Below, piece after piece: positions 1 to 10,200 of a stretch of DNA of 64,000 nt. The notes below the pieces were generated by a model that saw only the letters and a list, made by a program, of their open reading frames with translations, searched no databases and was not told the origin of the DNA. The position numbers were made by a program, and so were the translations under genes. Source of the DNA: Acanthaster planci (taxonomy: Eukaryota > Echinodermata > Asteroidea > Valvatida > Acanthasteridae); the NCBI RefSeq assembly GCF_001949145.1, contig NW_019091538.1, positions 162,779 through 226,778 on the forward strand. Direction: 5' to 3'. Position 1 is the stretch's first letter, and each line of letters begins with the position of its first letter.

Positions 1-164
1 ATATGTCGTTATGTGCACGGCAGAAAGGCATTTAGGCACTTCTTTATTTAAGCATTTGGTGCTCTTTCTTAGAAAGAATCTTCCAACATAAGTGTCAATG
101 CTTCGGTCACGTTAGCAGATGACAGGGAGGTAACCTTTGAAATGATTTATCGTTCAGGGAACTA

Positions 165-351
165 AACATGCAGGAAGGAGCGACCTATTGACAGATGGGT
201 TAAGGATAGCACTGGCTTGTCTCTCAACATGCAGGAAGGAGCGACCTATTGATTGACAGATGGGTTAAGGATAGCACTGGCTTGTCTCTCAACATGCAGG
301 AAGGAGCGACCTATTGACAGATGGGTTAAGGATAGCACTGGCTTGTCTCTC
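165..351. repeat. Three-copy ~61-bp tandem repeat
   Basis: The units are 165-225 (61 bp), 226-290 (65 bp, with an extra ATTG) and 291-351 (61 bp). They are otherwise nearly identical, each starting AACATGCAGGAAGGAGCGAC. It is a minisatellite inside the CLN3 intron after exon 5. The rest of 1-650 shows no coding exon. Confidence 0.9.
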
Positions 352-650
352 TACCAACTTCCCTTGAGAAACACAAGACTGCATTGGAAAAGTTTCACCT
401 CATGGGCCACTAAGGGTCAGGCCTGACTCATACGACGACAACTTGACAGTTCCCACGGCTATCATTTTTTCTCTTTTAAGGTTTTGTTTCTTCTTCTTTT
501 TTGTTTTTCCATGGGAAGGGGTTGTGGTGGGGCATAAACCAGTAACACAAAAGTCATGCATTCACTGAATGTACAGGCATGCACTAGTTCATGAAGAGAG
601 AGAGTGATACTGTCATTTTCTAAAGCACATCATGAAATGATGAATCTTAC

Positions 651-736
651 CCATGAGGCTGAGGGCCACCAGGTGAACCAAAGACACAATGATAAAGCTG
701 GATGCAGCGGCTAGGACACACAAGGCAATCCGTGCA
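651..736 (-). CDS. CLN3: CLN3 exon 5
   Basis: The first T completes AG|T (Ser). It is followed by ARIALCVLAAASSFIIVSLV, a transmembrane helix aligned with the vertebrate segment after PYSPR. The donor is GTAAGA, leaving a one-base overhang for exon 6, which is not in the window. Confidence 0.88.
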
Positions 737-3096
737 CTGAAACAATATTTGTGAATAGACATGATTGTACAAGTTACATTGGTGTTTTTGTCGTTAAAGT
801 TGTGGACAACACATTCTTTGTACAAGAGATGAAAAGTATCATGCGTCACCAAAATGCAATATCATTTGAATGCCTGATCGATTGGGATCTGTTTTCAAAA
901 TTCATGAGCAGAGTTCCAATACGGAAATATAAATAAACCTGCCAAGCAACTTGAAAGTATCTTCTCCAAAAGTATAGCAATGTTTTACAAGTACATATAC
1001 TTCAATCGGCAAACGTTATTACTTTTACAAACAATGTGAACTTGGGGCTTGCAGTAACTCTGAACTAAGGGATCATCTTTAAATTGATGAGGTGATGACA
1101 GTTTCAAAGGTGGATAAACCACAACTTGGTCAACTTTACATGAGCACTACCACCCACCTATATGGAATGTAGTCAGCAAACCAGGGTGCGCTCAGTTTTA
1201 TGATCAAGGTTGGCAGAATATCTGCTAGGAGAACAGCCTGTTAAAAAAAGTAGAGTCTGTGGTGTCATTGGAAGTATGTGAAAGTGTGAGACATATTCCT
1301 AGGAGGAGAAAGGAATTTCTTTGTTGCGCTCTAATCTCAAAGCAATAGACCAATTGGGATCAAGGTTTTAACTCCTTTTATGCTACAAATTCCAATATTG
1401 CTTCTGAAATACTTTCCGTGCAACTCTTCATTTTTTTCCAATATTTCTCCTGCAATCAAAACTGAATAGGTTGTCATGATTTTTCTATTAATGTTTGGTG
1501 AAATGCAATGAGAAACATTTAATTCTATTCCATCAAACTTCCTGTTTGATTGTCAGCTATACTTATTATCTACACGATGAAACGTTGCTGTACTGTTGCA
1601 GACATTTCAAACAAGCTGAGAGTAACGATTTCAAAGAACTGAATGGATTCTCACCCCTGTTGAGATTGGATTGCAATCAAATCGTCCTGCTGATGTGCTG
1701 TTGGTCAGGTTATACATGGTATCCATGGGCTCCACATCCTGAACAAACAGTTACAAATATTCAGAGGGGGGGAGGGGGTTTAATTATAGACATCTCCTTC
1801 AGAAAAAAAAACCAAAAAGACCTGAGTAACAGCATAAAAAGCCCAAAATACAAGGAAAAAAAACAATTTATATAGCTCTTGATAAGGTATGACTGTAGCC
1901 AGTGTAATGTTTGAAAAAATATCAATAGACACAAATACATGTAACTGAAAAAATTGAATAATTAGATTCTATCTAGATTTAAATTGATGTTTTCCCAGAA
2001 AGACAAAGTATAAATGGTGTGAGAAGTATGGACAAAGAGTTAAGTATGACAACCTGCCCTGTTCTTCAATTTCAGAATTTTGTTTTGTCAAAAAAAACCA
2101 TTCTGATTTGAAAACAAATGACAAGTAGGCAACTACATGTAGGAACACAGAAACACACAATCAGGTATTCTCATGGTCGGACATCCGGGATCTTCACATT
2201 ATTGAATAGCACAAAGGGTAAACTTGCCCCTCTGCCGTGTGTTAAAAGTCCACAGTGACGTCATGCCGACTGTGAGAATAGGGGTAGACATAGAATTTGG
2301 ATATATCATTCACCAAAACCATGAGAAAATGACCTACTCACACTGTCTGGGACTGTATCCTTCTTTTCCAAGATGTCATAAGCTGCACTTAGCATGATAA
2401 CATAGGCGTAGTTATTGCACAGTCCTAATAACCTGTTAATTCAAACCAAAAAAAAGCACACCAAAAGTAACTAAATTGTCATCAGCAGTGAAATGGCTTT
2501 TTACTTTTGGAGGAAATCCTGCAATGTTTTGAATTGAGTTTGATTGAGTATCCTGGATAGGGCATATTGATAATTAAGATTTTGATTGACTTGAAATCAG
2601 AAAGAACAAATTGATTCCAAATTGGGAACAAATGTTATTTAGTAAAAATATAAAACTGCAAGACAACAGACAAGATTAACGAGGATCCACCACAAAAAGA
2701 CCAAAACCATATTCACTGTGCCATCTTGTGGTTCTCGATCAAAAAAAGAACTTCGTCATCGGCTTGACAAATGAAGCCAATGATGAGCCCAATAGTTCTG
2801 TGGGTAGACGGCAATATGTCACTTGTCATGCGTGTATCTGTATGTCTGTAAATATTCAATGTGGTAACATAAAAAAAAGGCCTAGGCCTACATGTACTCA
2901 CCAGAAAGCCACAANGGTTTCTAATCTTGGTGTTTCTGTCATTTTGCTGGGCCCCTCTTGGCAAAACCCCAGTTTCTGTCATACTCTCCGCTGGTTCCAA
3001 TTCTTCTGACATGTCTAATAGTACAGACACGGTATCGGCAGATCTTCCAACCAAATGTGACAAGTGCAGATCCTGCACCGCATGCACGCCACTCAT
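651..3096 (-). CDS. CLN3: CLN3 (battenin) N-terminal half, exons 1-5, partial
   Basis: CLN3 is a polytopic lysosomal and late-endosomal membrane protein. In vertebrates its loss causes juvenile neuronal ceroid lipofuscinosis and glycerophosphodiester build-up. Five coding exons on the minus strand join in frame: 3096-2902 (with one n at 2915), 2432-2342, 1738-1655, 1237-1158 and 736-651. Each is flanked by AG acceptors and GT donors. Landmarks matching the vertebrate protein are LLGLCNNYAYVIMLSAAYDI (exon 2), RFDCN after two N-glycosylation sequons NLT and NST (exon 3), AVLLADILPTLIIKL (exon 4) and a hydrophobic segment after PYSARI (exons 4-5). About 178 residues are visible; the human protein has 438, so the remaining exons lie left of position 1. 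The start ATG at 3096 gives a 65-residue first exon once the n is ignored. Identity rests on remembered family motifs and on matching splice phases. Confidence 0.93.
1158..1237 (-). CDS. CLN3: CLN3 exon 4
   Basis: The acceptor TTTAACAG is followed by 26 codons plus AG. AVLLADILPTLIIKLSAPWF is almost residue-for-residue the conserved CLN3 helix. The donor is GTGGGT. The introns on each side (1238-1654 and 737-1157) show nothing coding. Confidence 0.93.
1655..1738 (-). CDS. CLN3: CLN3 exon 3 (luminal loop, glycosylation sites)
   Basis: There are 28 codons in phase 0 between TTGTTCAG and GTGAGA. The exon contains YNLTNSTSAG with two overlapping N-glycosylation sequons, then RFDCNPISTG, matching RFDCNSVSTA of vertebrate CLN3. 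Confidence 0.93.
2342..2432 (-). CDS. CLN3: CLN3 exon 2
   Basis: The acceptor is ATTAACAG and the donor is GTGAGT. The first G completes a Trp codon and 30 codons follow: first transmembrane helix LLGLCNNYAYVIMLSAAYDI and a short luminal start EKKDTVPDS. The flanking introns (2433-2901 and 1739-2341) show no other coding sequence. Confidence 0.93.
2902..3096 (-). CDS. CLN3: CLN3 exon 1 (start codon exon, interrupted by n)
   Basis: The start is MSGVHAVQDL. The exon ends at TTTCTG before the donor GTGAGT. It spans 195 positions, but only the 194 real bases (without the n at 2915) give a continuous frame: RN-LVAF followed by a W codon split TG|G across the intron, matching vertebrate KNAVGFW. 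The cytosolic N-terminus carries an acidic stretch (MSEELEPAES), as expected for CLN3. Confidence 0.85.
2915..2915. other. Single n at contig join
   Basis: One ambiguous base lies inside CLN3 exon 1. Removing it restores the frame. The sequence right after it (GGTTTCTAATC on the plus strand) closely matches that after the n at 4512 (GATTTCTAATC), so it probably marks a scaffold join rather than a real base. Confidence 0.8.
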
Positions 3097-4511
3097 TCCG
3101 ACCCCGGTGTCATTGTCTGCTCACGGAAGTAAAGGTCATAAAATTGACAACAAAACTTGGTTTCCTTTTCATGTGACTCGCTTTATCATTCATATACATA
3201 ACAAACATTGCATCAATGCATGGTTAGGAGCCATCCCAATCAAAATACCCACAACAAACTTGGGTTCGTGGTATGAGAAAGCCTAATGCAGGAAATCTGG
3301 AGATAAACTTCTCACAGACATCTAGATTGACACACAACCTTGTTTGTGGTAGGAGCTCACAACAATATTATTAATAGGCCTACTGAACACGAAGGCGTTC
3401 ACCCACACAAGACATGCCTGACTACACAACTACTGTACTGCGTAATTTTTATTTACACCGTACCGTGGCCTAAGGTTCCCCCGGTGCTAATTTGCGCTTG
3501 AATAGAGACTACTACTGACCAAACCAGTCCTAAGGCGTACAAAACATACTTAATGCATGTACTACAACAAATACATGTCTGTATTTAGTTACAAAAGTTG
3601 ATACTCCAGAGGTGATAGACCGATAGATTGTGACACTATTGAGGTGATTCCTCTTGTGATGGGCAAGTTATTTCTTTGGTGTGTGCGAGAAAAAAGGTTG
3701 AATTTTAAATTAATCACCACCATATGATAGCAGCTAGCTTGATGAGCTAGGATAGCCAAGCTCAAGCAATGTTTTTATTATTATTGTTGTATTTTTCGAG
3801 GGTAGGGGGGATGAAATACAAGTACGACGTGACAAACATGTGAAAATTTAAGTGGTCATTATATAAGGACTGTTTTCAAGCAGATTGAGATTTCCACTCC
3901 TTTCGTTTCTCTTATTTCAGTTTTTCTTTTCCATTAAAAAGACAACAAAATTTCGAGATTTGTTACTTGAAACATGTTAATGCTGGTCTTCTCGACCAGT
4001 GAGATCTCTAGACGTAATACAGTCGTTTTCCAGTTCCAGATCACAAGAATTATTCAGTCAGATTGCAGCTACAACAAATCCTTTAATTCCAGTGAAATGT
4101 GCCAGTGGTCACACATCCACTTTGTGTGCTAGAGATGCTACCGTGACCGAATTAATATCAAATTTTAAACTTTTAATTCGGACATACAAGATCGACGAAA
4201 GTAGCAACACTTTTTCTCGTTTTGGATCGTCTCTGGAAAGACGGTAACCACGGCGAGTGGGCCAGTCCATTTTCAGCCAGAACCGTTGTAAAAAGCTTTT
4301 TTCTGATGAAAAAAATTCTTAATTTAGCCAAATTTGGTTCCAAAATAAGAATTCCAATGAATTTTTAAAAAGTGAATCTTGCGTAAATTTCGACTGAACT
4401 TTTTCAGCAGCACGGCGCGAGCCAACACGAGTACTACCTCGTGCCGCGCATTTGACCATATGCCTTGCTCTATGATTTGACGAACCCATTACGTCACGCA
4501 TAGAGCCAGGG
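2916..4511. repeat. Haplotype copy A of the CLN3 exon 1/upstream region
   Basis: This segment repeats, with scattered substitutions, the sequence at 4513-6703. Both start in CLN3 exon 1 immediately after a single n, and copy A ends at the second n after CATAGAGCCAGGG. Copy A lacks two blocks present in copy B. The arrangement fits two allelic contigs laid end to end in the scaffold rather than a biological tandem duplication. Confidence 0.8.
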
Positions 4512-4512
4512 N

Positions 4513-4693
4513 GATTTCTAATCTTGGTGTTTCTGTCATTTTGCTGGGCCCCTCTTGGCAAAACCCCAGTTTCTGTCATACTCTCCGCTGGTTCCAATTC
4601 TTCTGACATGTCTGATAGTACAGACACGGTATCGGCAGATCTTCCAACCAAATGTGACAAGTGCAGATCCTGCACCGCATGCACGCCACTCAT
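4513..4693 (-). CDS. CLN3: Allelic duplicate of CLN3 exon 1, partial
   Basis: The same reading frame as 2916-3096 starts at MSGVHAVQDL and is cut by the n at 4512 before the donor. One residue differs: position 27 is Ser here and Leu in the other copy. It should not be counted as a second gene, because no downstream exons follow it on this side. Confidence 0.75.
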
Positions 4694-7119
4694 TCCGACC
4701 CCGGTGTCATTGTCTGCTCACGGAAGTAAAGGTCATAAAATTGACAACAAAACTTGGTTTCCTTTTCATGTGACTCGCTTTATCATTTATATACATAACA
4801 AACATTGCATCAATGCATGGTTAGGAGCCATCCCAATCAAAATACCCACAACAAACTTGGGTTCGTGGTACGAGAAAGCCTAATGCAGGAAATCTGGAGA
4901 TAAACTTCTCACAGATATCTAGATTGACACACGACCTTGTTTGTGGTAGGAGTTCACAACAATATTATTAATAGGCCTACTGAACACGAAGGCGTTCACC
5001 CACACAAGACATGCCTGACTACACAACTATTGTACAGCGTAATTTTTATTTACACCGTTCCGTAGCCTACGGTTCCCCCGGTGCTAATTTGCGCTTGAAT
5101 AGAGACTACTACTGACCAAACCAGTCATAAGGCGTAGAACCCACAAAGCCACAAAACATAATTAATGCATATACTACAATAAATAAATGTCTAGAGGTGA
5201 TAGACCGATGGATTGTGACAGTATTGGGGTGATTCCTCTTCCTGTGATAGGCAAATTATTTCTTTGGTGTGTGTGAGTTTGTTTCTGCATGCAATTGGGG
5301 ACCCTGAACAATAGAGGACAATAAGGTCCCCGATTGACGGAGGGTCCCCAATTGACAACTGTGTACAAAACATATGGGTGGTCTCCTAAAAAAGTTAAAG
5401 TACAAACAAAAGAGGAACAATAGGGGGTCCCCAGTTGCAGGCAAATACACACTTCCATGTGTGTGTGAAAAAAGTTGAATTTTAATCACCGCCATAATAG
5501 CAACTAGCTTGATGAGCTATCCTGAGTATAGCCATGCTCCGAAGCAGTGTTTTTATTATTATTATTGTTGTATTTTTCGAGGTTAAGGGGATAAAATACA
5601 AGTACGACGTGACAAACATGTGAAAATTTAAGTGGTCATTATATAAGGACTGTTTTCAAGCAGATTGAGATTTCCACTCAATTCATTTCTCTTATTTCAG
5701 TTTTTCTTTTCCATTAAAAAAACCCAACATTTCCAGATTTATTACTTAAAACATGTTAATGCTGGTCTTCGAGTATCCGCAATTACAACCTCGTCTGCAT
5801 CATTTCCTCTAGGTTTGTTCAACTGTAGCCTATTACTGCAGAGTCGAATAAGCAGGTAGGTTATACGGCTAAGCAGAGTGAGTCAGTGATGCTTATTATA
5901 CCTACAGTAAAAGACTCTCGATATCAAAAACAACTGCTAGCTGTGCACTGTTGAGCAAAGGAGGATATCAAAAAATTCGAATCCTTGGTGCGTCGCTGCC
6001 TGCATGCATTTGAAGCACTGAAGAAGGGGACCGGCACCGGAAATGCTCAGTGAAAACTTAACGTATTATTTGGTTGGACGTCGGACAAGTACCGTTTGCC
6101 AACTCGACTTCGGACTATTCGACCGGTGAGACAACTGGACCACGGTTTTTCAAGTCGCCCGATAGGAGAACTCGACTTTGATAGAGAGTCAACTCGACCA
6201 GTGAGATCTCTAAATGTACTACAGTCGTTTTCCAGTTCCAGATCACAAGAATTATTCAGTCAGATATTGCAGCTACAAAAAATCCTTTAATTCCAGTGAA
6301 ATATGCCAGTGGTCACACATCCACTTTGTGTGCTAGAGATGCTACCAAATTAATATCAAATTTTAAACTTTTCATTCGGACATACAGGATCGACAAAAGT
6401 GGCAACACTTTTCCTCGTTTTGGATCGGTTTCTGGAAAGTAACCACGGCGAGTGGCCAGACCATTTTCAGCTAGAACCATAGTAAAAAGCTTATTTTCTG
6501 ATGAAAAATTTCTTAATTTAGAGAAATTGGTTCAAAAATAAGAATTCCAATAAATTTTAAAAAGTGAATCTTGCGTAAATTTCGACTGAACTTTTTCAGC
6601 AGCACGGCGCGAGCCAACACGAGTACTACCTCGTGCCGCGCATTTGACCATATGCCTTGCTTTATGATTTGACGAACCCATTACGTCACGCATAGAGTCA
6701 GGGCCTATGCGTCCCGTACATTTCTGCATCGGAGATGAGTTCGCGACATATATTGCGTGCATGCATGCACTTAATGCGTGATCCAAAACTTGGAAACAAT
6801 ATGGTTTTCGGCCAATTTTAATAAAACCTAACGCTGAAAGTCATTTTGAATAAATACGCATTAGATGCGTCTTCCAATTTTTAGTAACATGCATTGAAAC
6901 CCTGTGGACTTTCTTAAAAACAGCAATAAACATGTACAGTATGTCATGTTCCCGCCCCACGTTAAATCCCATGCGCTCGCATACGCACCTAGCACTAGTC
7001 GCATTTCAAGCACGAATTAGCACCACCACAGCAAAAATCCTAGGCTACGGTGTAAAAAAAAATACGTGAAAAATAAACAGCGCCCTCACTAGGACTAACC
7101 TGCTTAAAAAAATCTCAAA
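4694..7119. other. CLN3-EMC3 divergent intergenic region
   Basis: The region lies between the two head-to-head starts (about 2.4 kb if the allelic copy A is removed). It holds the MITE-like block, an indel block at 5771-6193, and two related inverted segments at about 5040-5115 and 6995-7078. A moderately CpG-rich stretch lies around 6600-6760. Both promoters should lie here, but no confident core promoter element is visible. Confidence 0.5.
5278..5460. mobile_element. MITE-like insertion present only in haplotype copy B
   Basis: The block of about 185 bp has imperfect terminal inverted repeats: a left end reading CTGCATGCAATTGGGGACC and a right end reading GGTCCCCAGTTGCAGGC. It is flanked by GTGTGTGAG-like sequence on both sides and absent at the matching place in copy A (around 3689). 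A filled and an empty site side by side support a real insertion. The family is not identified. Confidence 0.65.
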
Positions 7120-7268
7120 ATGGCCGAATTATTGTTGGACCCAAATATTCGACTCTGGGTCGTTTTACCCATCGTATTTATCACATTTTTCGTGGGAATC
7201 ATCAGGCACTATGTCAGTTTACTCCTCACATCACAGAAGAAAGTCAGTCTACAGCAAGTGTCTGACGG
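7120..7268 (+). CDS. EMC3: EMC3 exon 1
   Basis: The ATG is in context TCAAAATGG. The exon has 49 codons plus GG, with the donor GTAAAT. It encodes the N-terminus and first transmembrane helix, then [20 protein letters not shown]. This frame extends no further upstream that matches the family, so this ATG is the start. Confidence 0.95.
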
Positions 7269-10200
7269 GTAAATGAAACGGTTATATTTTTGGCTAGGGG
7301 CTAATTAGTCATTGTATGGTAGTCATGACATTGCAAGTCTTGTTGAAGTTGAATTGAGGTCTCCTTCCGTGTGACTTGCGGCCATACAACTGTAGTGTTG
7401 GGTTCGTAACGCTGTGGGTTCTGAATGCAGTCCCTGGGTTATGTCAAATCAGTTTACATTTACGGTATAAAAATTCCACTTTCTCAATGAAATCTTCCCT
7501 CAAACAGCCGTTGAAACTGATGCATAGGCAGATAGGCCCCTCTCTTAAATCAGATCTAGGCCTACAGGCCAGATGGTGGGTTTTAAGATATAAGATGGTT
7601 TCGAGTCAACTCGGACCCAAACCAACTCGAACCCATGCCAACTCGGACCCAGTTCTAACCATGCTAACCCAGACCCATGACCAACTCGGACCCAATACTA
7701 ACTTGGACCTACAACCAACTTGGACCCACCCTGTGTCAACTCGGACCCAACCCCAGGAGCGTGATTATCTTGTTAAAATTTAGATTTTGTCCACTTTTAC
7801 ATTTTAGCATTTGGTAAATGACACTTTTGCACTGCATGCTGCCAAGATGTAACGTCCTCTGTACACATAATGCAGGGAAACAGTGGCACAGACTTCCCAG
7901 AATTTCTCAGTTTTTAAGTTTGAACAGGCATGGTGGTTGAAAACCGTACAGGACTAGATTTGATATCAGTGATGTCTTGGAACAAGTGATAAATAGCTGA
8001 TGAGCGTTGTATTTTTATGGTTGCCCATTCCTTTGATGTCTTATTTGCCGCTTGTAATCTAGAATCTTAATCGGTTATTAGCTTCCGAGGTACCGGCGTG
8101 ATTAACCACAAAGAGACTGATTTTGTCACCTACCATTCTTGAAACCCTATGATCGGGGAATGGGAGCTTGGGACAACCAATGGGAGCAGCTTTTGGAGTG
8201 TGATTGACAGTACCAAATCATTGAAGCCCTTTCTCCGAATTTTTTTGGCACTCCAGATCAACAGAAGAAATCGAATGAACTTTCACTAAATAGCCCCCAA
8301 AGTCTTTGTTGCAATAAAAAGCCACAGATAGGCCCTTCTGCTGTACATAAGAGATGCTGCATGCGTACAACACATACTGCAGATATACATCAATATCACA
8401 AACACTGACCTTTTGTAGTGTCTGATGGTGTTGACTTGAGTTGAGGTGGGTCCGAGTTGGTTGTGGGTCCGAGATGGTCGTGGGTCCGAGTTAGTATTGG
8501 GTCTGAGTTGGTTGTGGGTCCGAGTTGGCATGGGTCCGAGTTGGAATGTGTCCGAGTTGGTTTGGGTCCAAGTTGGAATGGGTCCGAGCTGGTTTGGGTC
8601 TGAGTTGACCTGATCCCTTTAAGACCATGTGACTGACTGTTTGTTGAAAAAAAGGGCCTAGGCTAGGAGCTTTTCACCACCATCCCACTCTCCTGACAAA
8701 CATGACCCAAACACATTGCACACTTTGCATGCATTACACAGTGCGCGTGCTTCAGGTAAAACATCAATAAATGTACATGTACTAGGCCTAGTCATGCTTA
8801 TACATGTTATAGTAGGCCGGCATAATTGGGCTGCATTCGAAAACCCATAGCATTGCGAATGCCAAACCCATAGCAAATTGTAGGGCTGCAACTTAGTGCA
8901 AGTCAAACAGAGTAGTAACTTGCAGTTCTGTAAGTAATTCAGAACTTAAGTTCACCACTGTTCACATAGTTAAACTTCAGCGAAACTAACCAAACAGTAG
9001 AGATGTGCAGTGCCAAAACGTTTGGTTTTGGCAAAAGGAACGTTGCTCTATGTGGAGCCTGTAAGGATAATTCTAGAAATTAGGGCTCCAAAGGGTGACT
9101 CTTGGTGTCCCTGGTACATCTGACCTTTGTTATTTGACATGGAAATATCACCGGAATTGATTCAAACTGTTACTATTTGTTTGGCAGGTAATTTGCAAAA
9201 ATTCATCACTCCTAGAAATTAGAAAAATGTGTTCTGAACTTACAAAATCATATGTCAGATGTGACCGGGACACGAGAAAACCAATGGACTCCTAATTTCT
9301 GGAATTACCCGCAAGTACCTGTACATACAATGATTTGGAGCCTAAAAAGGATCATTTGATGTTGGTAGGCCTATGCTTAAATAAGGGAGTTGATCAGAGA
9401 TAGATTTCCAAATCTTTTAGGGGGTTAACTACATGTAAGCTAATGGAACCTGAGGGACAACATGTACATGTACATGTATGTATAGTCATGATAGTCAACC
9501 ATGCCCATCTCATCCGGAGATGCTAGAGCAGTCCTCGATTTACAAAAAAAGTGGCATGCACTGGTGCATGTGGACCAAAAAACCTACATGCACCAGGAAA
9601 AACCTACATGTGTCAATTTTGCGAATATCAGTAGCGCATATTCCTGTATACAATGATTCTCACCACGATTACACTTGATCCTGCAAGGAGGATCAGATCT
9701 GGTTAGAGCAATCAAGCGAGGGGGATCAGATCCGTGCCGTGTTTAAACTGGATTCTGATCCCGTGTGGCATCGATAGAGCGATGCAACCTCGGGGCAAAG
9801 GGTATTTGAACAGGTCACTGATTATGCGCACTTGAGCAAAACGGCAGCCATTACGCACAAAACTCGAGCCCGCATATTTGTATACTTTGCACTGTATACA
9901 CAAATGTACATGTACGTCTTGTCCTTTCTCACGTAGTAGCGGTAAACGAAAGTTGGACAGGCAACGCGGAAAGAGAATGGGAATGGGCAAGTACCAGTTT
10001 ACTACCAAATCGCCGTGAAAAGTACACTGGTTTAATTGGGAACCAGCGTAATGCTTGTTACATGGGCGCTGCGTGTTCATGTACAGTGTACATACGTACA
10101 TGACATGTACCTGTACTGTGTGGAAGACACAGACGTGTTTTTCGCACACTTCAAGGCTTAGTTGTCAAAGTTGTCTTATCAGACAACTGGGTAAATGTTC

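Larger units (their letters stand above)
4513..6703. repeat. Haplotype copy B of the same region
   Basis: This is the second version of 2916-4511, about 595 bp longer because of blocks at about 5278-5460 and 5771-6193. It runs on without a break into the EMC3 promoter side (CATAGAGTCAGGG continues after 6703), so it is the copy contiguous with EMC3. Apart from the duplicated exon 1 piece it holds no coding sequence that I recognise. Confidence 0.8.

Noticed and set aside
3855-3935. TATATAAGG and a pyrimidine-rich TTATTTCAG upstream of CLN3/EMC3, present in both haplotype copies
   Set aside because: It could be a promoter plus acceptor, but no coding frame follows and nothing shows which gene it would serve.
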